Of a stretch of DNA of 7,109 bases, positions 1 through 6,038 are shown one piece after another (position 1 is the stretch's first letter; every line of letters begins with the position of its first letter). The notes below the pieces were generated by a model that was not told where the DNA came from, ran no database searches, and saw only the letters and a list, made by a program, of their open reading frames with translations. The position numbers and the translations under genes were made by a program. Source of the stretch: an uncultured Oscillospiraceae bacterium (GTDB lineage Bacteria; Bacillota_A; Clostridia; Oscillospirales; Acutalibacteraceae); assembly GCA_900554165.1 (NCBI GenBank), contig USGR01000045.1, positions 1 to 7,109 on the forward strand. Reading direction: 5' to 3'.

Positions 1-4
1 CTAT

Positions 5-31
5 TATAATAAAACTATCTTTAAAAGGAGG
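5..31 (+). promoter_or_regulatory. -10 box and ribosome binding site of the secreted-protein gene
   Basis: A perfect TATAAT lies at 5-10 and a strong Shine-Dalgarno AAGGAGG at 25-31, nine bases before the ATG at 41. If the TATAAT is the -10 element, transcription would start near 17 and the leader would be only about 24 bases, leaving no room for a riboswitch. The -35 element would lie left of the window, so the promoter cannot be fully verified. The ribosome site is secure and fixes the start of the gene. Confidence 0.6.
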
Positions 32-40
32 AAAATAGAT

Positions 41-1570
41 ATGACAAAAAGCAGAAACTTGCAAAAAATCATTGGCCTTTTTGTTGCTGTTGCGGTATTT
101 GTCACTATGAGCGTGGCTTCTATGACTATAAGTTCAGCCGCTGACGGTGCAAAATGGTCATTGGTAGATGATGCTACTACTGACTCAAATGTTCAGTGGC
201 GTCATTTTGGTCAAGGCACAAGCGCAACTTATCCAGATTTAAGCACTATTCCGCAGTACACCGCTACAGTTAGCGATGGAGTTATCACTTATAATAACTT
301 TACTGGTAAGGAAGCTATGTTTGGTTTTGAATGCGCCAACGGCAAAGAGAACTTCTTTAAAGTAGAAGAGGGTGACATTCTTAACGTAAACGTAAGATAT
401 GATACTCCTGAGGCTGCACCGTGGCAATGGTCTGTAGAATTATACAACAAAGGTACATCCAAATATGTTAACATCAGCGAACAAATAGCTGCAGATGCCG
501 GTGCGGAAACCAGTGATGGCAACCTGACTACGGCATGCAAAGACTTGGTAGCGACTATTGATCTTACCGACGTAATGGGCGTAGGCACAGAAGTAAACTT
601 CATTCGCTTCTATACTGTTTTTGGTTCTGCAGACGCGAATGTAACATTTACAGTAAAAGATTTCTCAATAACAAATGGTGACGGCGGCACAGTCCAGGAA
701 TACGAAACACTGTATGCTGCGTCAACAGATAGTCTCGACGGCTGGCTGACATATGACGAGAATTTCCCAGAAACTGCACTTAACGCATATGTTTCTCCGA
801 TAGCCGACGGCAGCGACCCCAATTATACAGGTCACATGAAAGGCGAAGTTGTAACTGATGGAATTGAGTTTACATTTACTGATACTTTCTATGGCTCAAC
901 ACAAGCGACGAATGCCTATGGTTCATTTGTACGCCAGTTCAATAATGTATCGCCATATTTATGCACAGTAAATAATGACAGTTATCTGAACCTGCACTTC
1001 AAGTTAGAAGCTGACAGCAGCCTTTATGGTGCTCAGTTATATCTACGTGTAGGAGAGAGCGGCGATCAGGATGTAACTCCTGTATTGGCAGAAGCTTTGA
1101 ATCTTGAAACTAATGAAATTAATGGTGTACGCCCTGATGGCGGTACAAATACATTCAACTCACTTCCGGCAGGCGAGTACACAATATCATTAAGCTTTAA
1201 AGACTTAATGGCGAATTATACGGAGCAAGCAGCGCTTCTGGCGGACGGTGCACCGTTTGTTTTCCATCAGCTGTTTGTAAGATCCAGCGACGAGTGCTCA
1301 GCTGAAGATGAAGTAAATCTTACTGTTTATGATGTAAGCGTTACAACTGCTGCCGCTTATTCTCAGAACGAATATGATGATTTGAATGGCAATACTACAA
1401 CATCTGGCAGTGGATCATCTACTAATAGCAGCACATCTTCAACTACAAGTAGGACTTCTTCTGGCAATTCTCAGGTTGATACCGGTGAGAATATGCTTCC
1501 GGTTATAGGCATAGCTGCACTCGCAGTTGTTGCTACTTCTGCTGTAATAATCAGTAAAAAGAGGAAGTAA
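41..1570 (+). CDS. Secreted surface protein with two related beta-rich domains and a C-terminal anchor-like tail
   Basis: This is a 509-residue exported protein of unrecognised family. Residues 1-33 form a signal peptide: basic MTKSR start, hydrophobic core about 10-30, and a likely cut after SSA near 33. Two beta-rich segments follow, about 36-213 and 224-436. Both open with a Trp-containing stretch and close with a similar strand pattern (VTFTVKDFSITN at 201-212, VNLTVYDVSVTT at 425-436), suggesting a diverged duplication of a jelly-roll, carbohydrate-binding-like fold; that fold is inferred from pattern only. A Ser/Thr/Gly linker spans 450-478. The tail has VDTGE (479-483), a hydrophobic segment 485-504 and terminal KKRK, which is the layout of a sortase substrate, although the Leu-Pro of LPXTG is missing; it could instead be a simple membrane anchor. 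No catalytic motif is seen. It is monocistronic here and is followed by hairpins that look like its terminators. A role in glycan or cell-surface binding is a guess. Confidence 0.88.
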   Translation: MTKSRNLQKIIGLFVAVAVFVTMSVASMTISSAADGAKWSLVDDATTDSNVQWRHFGQGTSATYPDLSTIPQYTATVSDGVITYNNFTGKEAMFGFECANGKENFFKVEEGDILNVNVRYDTPEAAPWQWSVELYNKGTSKYVNISEQIAADAGAETSDGNLTTACKDLVATIDLTDVMGVGTEVNFIRFYTVFGSADANVTFTVKDFSITNGDGGTVQEYETLYAASTDSLDGWLTYDENFPETALNAYVSPIADGSDPNYTGHMKGEVVTDGIEFTFTDTFYGSTQATNAYGSFVRQFNNVSPYLCTVNNDSYLNLHFKLEADSSLYGAQLYLRVGESGDQDVTPVLAEALNLETNEINGVRPDGGTNTFNSLPAGEYTISLSFKDLMANYTEQAALLADGAPFVFHQLFVRSSDECSAEDEVNLTVYDVSVTTAAAYSQNEYDDLNGNTTTSGSGSSTNSSTSSTTSRTSSGNSQVDTGENMLPVIGIAALAVVATSAVIISKKRK

Positions 1571-1571
1571 T

Positions 1572-1616
1572 CTGATATAATTAACAATCCAGTTAAATGA
1601 TATCAGGGGATTTTAT
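1572..1616 (+). terminator. Weak hairpin just after the surface-protein gene
   Basis: CTGATAT (1572-1578) pairs with ATATCAG (1600-1606), and inside it TTAAC (1581-1585) pairs with GTTAA (1592-1596) around a six-base loop. It begins two bases after the stop codon and is followed by GGGATTTTATATT. The stem is AT-rich and the T-run is interrupted, so it may be an mRNA 3' end stabiliser or a poor terminator rather than the main one. Confidence 0.4.
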
Positions 1617-1642
1617 ATTATTATAATGAAAGCGGCATCCCC

Positions 1643-1691
1643 AAAAGTTGAGTCTGGGCGCATTTAGTGTTCCAGGCTCAGTTTTTATTTT
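1643..1691 (+). terminator. Rho-independent terminator of the surface-protein gene
   Basis: TGAGTCTGG (1649-1657) pairs with CCAGGCTCA (1672-1680) with one G-U pair. The stem can be extended outward by two wobble pairs and by AAAA (1643-1646) against TTTT (1683-1686). The loop is 14 bases, and the tail reads TTTTT-A-TTTT (1682-1691). It lies about 75 bases after the stop codon of the plus-strand gene, in the right orientation to end that transcript. Confidence 0.75.
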
Positions 1692-1746
1692 AAAAATATC
1701 TGCTCATAGATTTAAAATTATTGTAAGGTAATATATAATAAAATTG

Positions 1747-1786
1747 AAATAATGCTGAATTTTTTTGAGAATTCAGCATTATTTTT
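1747..1786. terminator. Long perfect hairpin, likely bidirectional terminator
   Basis: A 15-bp perfect inverted repeat (arms 1747-1761 and 1770-1784, core AATGCTGAAT/ATTCAGCATT) encloses an eight-base loop. T-runs lie on the right for the plus strand, and T-rich sequence lies on the left for the minus strand. It could back up the terminator at 1643-1691 and also stop minus-strand transcripts coming through the doubtful frame at 2009-2419. Confidence 0.65.
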
Positions 1787-2008
1787 ATAGCAATACAGGC
1801 TCTCTTCCTTCCTTTTCCCTTAGAAAACAAAACATAGTTTGTACTTAAATACAGCTCTTTACGCCTTCTTTTTCCTTTCTGTTTTTATCTATTTACTGCC
1901 ACAAGAAAAAGTTTAATTTCCTAACAAAAACATTATATCCCTGTGCCAAGATTTTTAACTGTTTATGCTTAAGTAAATCAACTGTTTACCCGTTATACTC
2001 ACCGCTGC
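1787..2008. other. AT-rich non-coding stretch
   Basis: No credible gene was found here. Two pyrimidine-rich tracts (about 1800-1821 and 1863-1879) read on the minus strand as purine runs resembling ribosome sites, but only reading frames under 30 codons follow them. A nine-base direct repeat AACTGTTTA occurs at 1957-1965 and 1980-1988 with no obvious role. The stretch appears to be spacer between convergent transcription units. Confidence 0.5.
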
Positions 2009-2419
2009 TTATGTTGCTTTCATATATTGTAGAATAAAATTATTTGATGCACAATAGCTGTAAAGCATATAATCTATTAGATTATTATCTGGTTTGACAC
2101 GCTTACGGGCGGCAGAATGTAAGATACATAACATTGCCTTGTCATTCTGTATGCTTTTTTCGCAAAAATTGGTTCTCAAAAGAAGGACCTTTCGCTTAAG
2201 CTTTTTTGTCATCCAAGTACAATTGATTACTTTTTTGCTTAACAAGGCAGTCACAACCGCGCAAAAGGACATGAAATAAAAACAGGACATGTAAGAGCCA
2301 AGATACCAGTACCACCTAAAAACATCAAATAATTCACTCCGAAGTACTTTAACGTTATCCATATTCATTTCAAATAAAATGAGCGCCCATTTTTCACATT
2401 ATTGCCTTAGCTCTTCCAT
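2009..2419 (-). pseudogene. Possible remnant or doubtful small gene, one predicted membrane segment
   Basis: I do not recognise this frame. From the ATG at 2368 it codes 119 residues. The same frame stays open upstream to another ATG at 2419 (MEELRQ) except for one TAA at 2399-2401, so reading through that stop would give about 136 codons. That pattern fits a gene broken by a nonsense mutation, or chance. The 119-residue part has an aromatic hydrophobic stretch about residues 20-43 (WYWYLGSYMSCFYF, then FCAVVTALL), which could span a membrane once. A Lys/Arg-rich segment follows at about 45-65, and Cys is frequent overall. There is no convincing ribosome site before either ATG and no promoter between it and the terminator at 2447-2491. 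It sits between two bidirectional hairpins. An open frame this long is uncommon by chance in AT-rich DNA, but its reality is unproven. Confidence 0.25.
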
Positions 2420-2446
2420 ATCGGTGCGTTGCGGTTGCCTTTTATC

Positions 2447-2491
2447 AATAAAAACAGCCGGTTGACTTATAATCAGCCGGCTGTTTTTATT
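2447..2491 (-). terminator. Strong terminator of the minus-strand sugar operon (bidirectional)
   Basis: A 15-bp perfect stem (2447-2461 with 2477-2491; GC-rich core CAGCCGG/CCGGCTG flanked by A-run and T-run) continues inward with four more pairs including one G-U, closing on a seven-base loop at 2466-2472. It begins about 95 bases beyond the kinase stop codon. The flanking A/T runs make it functional on either strand; its clearest client is the kinase transcript. Confidence 0.85.
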
Positions 2492-2586
2492 TGTTAGTTG
2501 TAATTCCAATTATAGCGGCTTACAAACAAAGGATATTATATCTATCCGGCAAAAATACTGCAAACAAGCTGCCATAAAAATAAGGT

Positions 2587-3486
2587 TTACACAAGCAATG
2601 ATGCACCGATTAAGCCGCCGTCGCCGTCCAGCAGAGTAGTTTTAACAACAGCATCCGGCAACTGCCATGGTCTTATATAATCCAGCAGCGTCTTGCCCTC
2701 ACGTGCAATGCTGCCGGAGAGCACAATAACCTCTGGCCTAAAAACTTTTAAAATGCTGTTTATGCCTACAGAAAGCATCCGGCCATATTCACTTAGCACT
2801 TGCTGTGCTGTAGGGCAGCCAGCAGCAGCTGCTGCAAATGCGGTTTTACCGTCTATGCCTTTTCGGATATAATCAGCTAATATGCTGTCAGGCTCTGCTG
2901 TTGCCTCGCGCAGCGTCATTTTGATAAGTGCCTTTGCCGAAGCATAATGCTCATAGCAGCCGTAAAGGCCGCATTCGCACTTTTCTCCATGTATGTCAAT
3001 AGTAAAATGTCCCAGCTCGCCGGCGCGGAAGTTATTACCTCGGTATATTTTGCCGCCAATCATAATAGCGCCGCCGATACCTGTCCCTATTGTCAGCATT
3101 ATTACATCGTCAAAATCTCTGCATACTCCCGCTGCATGTTCGCCTATCAGCGCGCAGTTCGCGTCATTGTCGATGCTTACTGGCAGACCGCCAAGTGCTT
3201 TGCTTACGCGTGACGCTATAGGCTCATTTTTAAATGGCAGATTGCCCGCGCCCAAAATTATTCCATTTACGGGGTCTATTGCCCCGGCAGATCCTATACC
3301 TATTCTTTCAATAAGATATTTTTCCGCAAGCCCTTTGCAGGCGCCAATTATATCGGATATTATCGGCTCTGAACCGCGCTCGGTTAAAGTTGATATAGAC
3401 GTCTTTGCGCAAATGTTAAAATTATCATCAACCACGCCAATTTTTATGCTTGTGCCGCCTATGTCAACGCCTATTCTGTAATTCAT
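2587..3486 (-). CDS. ROK-family sugar kinase (glucokinase / N-acetylhexosamine kinase type)
   Basis: This cytoplasmic kinase probably transfers phosphate from ATP to O6 of a hexose or N-acetylhexosamine. Its 299 residues are the usual size for a ROK kinase. There is no N-terminal helix-turn-helix, so it is an enzyme and not an NagC/XylR-type repressor. The phosphate loop DIGGTSIKIG is at 8-17. IDNDAN (105-110) holds the catalytic Asp108, and LTIGTGIGGA (131-140) is the glycine-rich sugar/ATP segment. EXGH is at Glu157-His160. The zinc site is complete: His160 with Cys170, Cys172 and Cys177 in the CECGLYGC motif. The ATG at 3486 is preceded by GGTGAT about five bases upstream, which supports this start. 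It lies 520 bp downstream of the NagA-like gene and ends before a strong terminator. The sugar cannot be read from sequence; GlcNAc or ManNAc is suggested by the NagA neighbour, with glucose as the alternative. Confidence 0.95.
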   Translation of the reverse strand: MNYRIGVDIGGTSIKIGVVDDNFNICAKTSISTLTERGSEPIISDIIGACKGLAEKYLIERIGIGSAGAIDPVNGIILGAGNLPFKNEPIASRVSKALGGLPVSIDNDANCALIGEHAAGVCRDFDDVIMLTIGTGIGGAIMIGGKIYRGNNFRAGELGHFTIDIHGEKCECGLYGCYEHYASAKALIKMTLREATAEPDSILADYIRKGIDGKTAFAAAAAGCPTAQQVLSEYGRMLSVGINSILKVFRPEVIVLSGSIAREGKTLLDYIRPWQLPDAVVKTTLLDGDGGLIGASLLV

Positions 3487-3543
3487 GCTATATCACCGCA
3501 ATGTATTTTTTATAATTCTAAAGCTTTTAAGCCGCTAAATCGT

Positions 3544-3566
3544 AAAACGACCCGCGTTTTAAAACG
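3544..3566. promoter_or_regulatory. Operator-like palindrome upstream of the kinase gene
   Basis: CGTTTTAAAACG (3555-3566) is a perfect 12-base palindrome, and a further AAAACG lies just to its left at 3544-3549, so three half-sites of the same word alternate within 23 bases. It sits about 70-80 bases before the kinase start codon, a sensible place for a repressor site. It could also arise by chance in AT-rich DNA, and no regulator gene is in the window. Confidence 0.3.
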
Positions 3567-3720
3567 TAATAATATACGCCATTGCCATAAAAAATATATT
3601 TAGACTGCTTCTTATTGCCGAACACCGGCGCAGAAGTAAAAGCATCTATTGCCGGCATCCGCCAAGAGGCCCGGCAGTAGACATCATGAAAAGTGCCAAT
3701 ATGTTATAGATTAAGAAGCT

Positions 3721-3734
3721 ATAGGTCTACACAA
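3721..3734. promoter_or_regulatory. Possible NagR/DasR-type (dre-like) operator
   Basis: ATAGGTCTACACAA resembles the site bound by GntR/HutC-family amino-sugar regulators (NagR/YvoA, DasR), remembered as roughly ATTGGTCTAGACAA; it differs at two of 14 positions. Its presence next to nagA and a sugar kinase is what such a regulator would predict. The GTCTAC part is also one arm of an inverted repeat with 3677-3682, so an RNA hairpin is an alternative explanation. Confidence 0.25.
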
Positions 3735-4006
3735 GCGCCCGATAGAGCATTTTTTAGTCTTAAGGAGTACTAAATTTATCATTGCCAATCTAATACTGAC
3801 ATCATAGTTGCTTGCGTTTTTTTAGCTGTATCTATTACAAGCTTTGTCTGACTCAACTCTATTTTAATGTAGCCGCAAATACATATGCTTTAATTTAATA
3901 AATCACCTGCTATGTTTTTTCTGACCCTTGCGCCCGCGCTTCTATCGACGCTTTTTCCCGAACAGCGATAAATATAACCATTAAAAGCAGATGCAAAGCT
4001 GCGTTT

Positions 4007-5143
4007 TTATGTGCACCTTTCGCCGTCGATAAATACCGCTTTGATATTTAGCTTCTCGTCACACACTATCAAATCGGCGCAGTAACCCGGCTTTATAGCG
4101 CCGGTAATTTTCTCTATGCCCAAAGCTTTTGCCGGATTAAGCGACGCCATTACCGAAATCTCCGACAGCGGCACTCCCAGCGACAATAGATTTTTTGCTC
4201 CCTCAAGCACGCTTACACAGCTCCCGGCAATTTTGCCATCTTCACTGCGGCATACTCCGTCTTTAACAATGCGCTTATTGCCACTCACAAAATATTCGCC
4301 ATCTCCCAATCCCGACATAAAGCCGGCGTCGCTTATGAGAGTTATCCCACCGCATCTCTTCAGCTTATAAACCAGCTGCACCGTCTGCGGTGAAAGATGA
4401 ACAAAATCACATATCATCTCGCAGTTTACACGCTCGTCGGTCAGCACCGCGCCGAGTATACCGACTTCTCTGTGATGAAATGGACGCATAGCGTCAAACA
4501 CATGCGTCGCACGCGAGGCGCCGGCTTCTATTGCCGACATCGACTGTTCATATGTTGCGCCGGTGTGCCCAAGCGATATATTTACTCCAAATTTTACCGC
4601 GCGCTCAACTATTTTGGCGGCATTCTCGCGTTCGGGTGCAAGCGTCATTATTTTCAGAAGGCCGTCTGATGCACCGTAAAATCTTTCAAACATTTCTGCC
4701 GACGCCTCAATTTTAGGCGGATTCATAACTCCGCGGTATTCCTGAGACACATACGGTCCTTCAATATGAATACCGTATATTTTTGCGCCGCTTACTTTCT
4801 TTTTACTCTCACGGACTATGTTTTTCTCAGCCTTTATAATGTCTTCCGGCTCAAGGCAGCGTATGGTGGGGGCAAATGCCGTTATTCCCTTAGAGGCAAA
4901 CCATTTTCGCACTTTGTCAAACGACTCTGACTCTGATGCAAACTCGCCGCCCATACTGCCATGAATATGCGTATCTATAAAGCCGGGGATTACATATAAT
5001 CCATCGGCGTCAAAAGCATTGCTTTGCGCGGACAAAAGTCCCATTTCCTTTATTCTGCCGTTTTCAAGCCCTATGTCGATGCACTCAAAGCATCCCGTTT
5101 CGCCGTTAAGCACATTTCCGCCGCGTATCTGACTTACCATCAT
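4007..5143 (-). CDS. nagA: N-acetylglucosamine-6-phosphate deacetylase (NagA family), with altered substrate-pocket residues
   Basis: This cytoplasmic amidohydrolase normally converts GlcNAc-6-phosphate to glucosamine-6-phosphate and acetate. At 378 residues it is full length. Metal and catalytic residues are in place: HIH (His59, His61, as in the Bacillus type; E. coli NagA lacks these), Glu128 in IEGPY, His193 in LGHTG, His214 in ATHVFDAM, His249, and catalytic Asp272 in ISDAG. The C-terminal NPAKALGI...GAIKPGYCADL is the family's barrel-closing signature. Some positions depart from the usual pattern: THLxNAM is THVFDAM (Asp217 for Asn), HREPG is HREVG, ADGxH is CDFVH and LTM is VSV at 310-312, so the substrate may be a variant. 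The gene begins with two ATGs (5143 and 5140); the first overlaps the upstream stop as ATGA, implying translational coupling, with AAGGA about 12 bases upstream. No glucosamine-6-phosphate deaminase gene is adjacent. Confidence 0.9.
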   Translation of the reverse strand: MMVSQIRGGNVLNGETGCFECIDIGLENGRIKEMGLLSAQSNAFDADGLYVIPGFIDTHIHGSMGGEFASESESFDKVRKWFASKGITAFAPTIRCLEPEDIIKAEKNIVRESKKKVSGAKIYGIHIEGPYVSQEYRGVMNPPKIEASAEMFERFYGASDGLLKIMTLAPERENAAKIVERAVKFGVNISLGHTGATYEQSMSAIEAGASRATHVFDAMRPFHHREVGILGAVLTDERVNCEMICDFVHLSPQTVQLVYKLKRCGGITLISDAGFMSGLGDGEYFVSGNKRIVKDGVCRSEDGKIAGSCVSVLEGAKNLLSLGVPLSEISVMASLNPAKALGIEKITGAIKPGYCADLIVCDEKLNIKAVFIDGERCT

Positions 5144-6012
5144 TTTGCATCCAAGTCCTTTATCATACGCTGTATATTGCGCGTACCAATGGAGACGGCC
5201 TGCATGACGTCCTCAATGCCCTCAAACTCAAGCGAAACATAGCCGTCATATCCCGACGCCTTTATGGCTGAAAGTATCTGGAAAGTAGGAATATCGCCGT
5301 GTCCGAATATGGTTGAGCGACGGAAATTGCCGCCGCGTGAGCGGAAAAATCCCTCACCTGGGTCATATGACATGCCAGACCTCACAAATACGTCCTTAGC
5401 GTGCACATGTACAATTAAATCAAGCAATGCAGAAACTGCAACAGAAGAGTCCTCATCTACGCCGCCGAAGTTGGCCATGTCGCACAGCAGCCCGTAATTG
5501 GGATTATTGACCTTATAAAACAGCTCAAGCATGCGGCCGCTGTCCTGCATAAGCCGGCCGTGATTTTCTGAGCAGGTTTTGACGCCGACGCTCTTTGCAT
5601 AGTCTGCCACTTCGGATATATACGGCGCAACGTAATCAATAACCGCTTTATAAGTTTTAACTCCGTTATAGCCTTCATAATACGTCCACGCGACGTCGTG
5701 CCTCAAAAGCTTTATTCCGCATTCTGCGGCGGCGTCAATATGCTTTTTCAGCCTCTCCACCTCAGATGCCGGGTCTGGAGTGAAAAAGTTTGCATCGGTT
5801 GTGTATATCGGCACTTCAAGGCCGAGTGAGTGCGCCCGCTCAGTGAGAGCAAGAGCATAATCGCGTACTGTATATCCGGCTGGTGGATTATCGTTTAGTA
5901 CAAACTCAACGCCGTCGCAGCCGAGCTTTTTTGTCTGCTCTATTGCGTCAAACAGCGTGAAATTTTCGCCGTAAAGGCGATAGAAACTATAGGTGCTAAT
6001 ACAGCTTTTCAT
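5140..6012 (-). CDS. Sugar phosphate isomerase/epimerase-like TIM-barrel protein (AP endonuclease family 2 fold)
   Basis: This 290-residue protein has the xylose-isomerase-like barrel found in IolE/IolI/IolH, tagatose/psicose 3-epimerases and C-glycoside-cleaving enzymes. The expected four metal ligands are all present at barrel strand ends: Glu149 (SENHG), Asp178 (CDMANFG), His204 (HVHAKD) and Glu262 (SLEFEG). GCDGVEF at 31-37 is the usual second-strand motif. A divalent metal such as Mn or Zn is expected. Chemistry in this fold ranges over epimerisation, isomerisation, dehydration and beta-elimination and cannot be assigned from sequence. The start ATG at 6012 has AAAGGGA upstream at slightly long spacing (about ten bases). 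It follows the oxidoreductase gene by 26 bp and overlaps nagA by four bases, so the three proteins are probably made together. A partner role on the oxidoreductase's keto product is inferred. Confidence 0.92.
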   Translation of the reverse strand: MKSCISTYSFYRLYGENFTLFDAIEQTKKLGCDGVEFVLNDNPPAGYTVRDYALALTERAHSLGLEVPIYTTDANFFTPDPASEVERLKKHIDAAAECGIKLLRHDVAWTYYEGYNGVKTYKAVIDYVAPYISEVADYAKSVGVKTCSENHGRLMQDSGRMLELFYKVNNPNYGLLCDMANFGGVDEDSSVAVSALLDLIVHVHAKDVFVRSGMSYDPGEGFFRSRGGNFRRSTIFGHGDIPTFQILSAIKASGYDGYVSLEFEGIEDVMQAVSIGTRNIQRMIKDLDAK

Positions 6013-6038
6013 AATTGCAGTCCCTTTCTAAGATAAAA

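Larger units (their letters stand above)
3487..4006 (-). other. 520-bp non-coding gap between the deacetylase and kinase genes, rich in inverted repeats
   Basis: No supported gene occurs here on either strand. On the minus strand it would be the region between nagA and the kinase. It contains a ten-pair hairpin (3646-3655 with 3671-3680, one wobble), a wider inverted repeat GTAGAC (3677-3682) with GTCTAC (3725-3730), a palindrome CGTTTTAAAACG (3555-3566) and four copies of ATTGCC. A weak bulged hairpin (3983-3990 with 3999-4007) overlaps the deacetylase stop codon and may reduce read-through. The kinase may therefore have its own promoter and control region, but I found no convincing -35/-10 pair. 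Confidence 0.45.

Noticed and set aside
1496..1510. LPVIG near the C-terminus of the surface protein as a sortase motif
   Set aside because: It lacks the Thr before Gly and lies inside the hydrophobic membrane segment; VDTGE just upstream is the better placed candidate.
1666..1755. A 29-codon minus-strand frame that follows a purine-rich, ribosome-site-like tract near 1800-1821
   Set aside because: The start codon is too far from the tract and lies within the perfect hairpin at 1747-1786, and the translation is low-complexity.
1571..2586. A possible insertion-sequence scar in the gene-poor convergent region
   Set aside because: No terminal inverted repeats with target duplications and no transposase-like translation were seen; the inverted repeats present are explained as terminators.
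2993..3481. A 162-codon open frame on the plus strand
   Set aside because: It is antisense to the ROK kinase with all its signatures. The predicted protein is Pro/Ser/Ile-rich, as expected from the complement of a real gene.
3614..3676. Short regularly spaced repeats as a CRISPR remnant
   Set aside because: Only six bases are shared between copies, there is no palindromic repeat of normal length, and no cas gene is present.
4116..4716. Several plus-strand frames of 60-90 codons opposite nagA
   Set aside because: They overlap one another and the clearly coding minus strand, and have no motifs or ribosome sites.
5457..5678. A 73-codon minus-strand frame inside the TIM-barrel gene
   Set aside because: It is a shifted frame of the same strand within a gene whose metal ligands are intact in the main frame.
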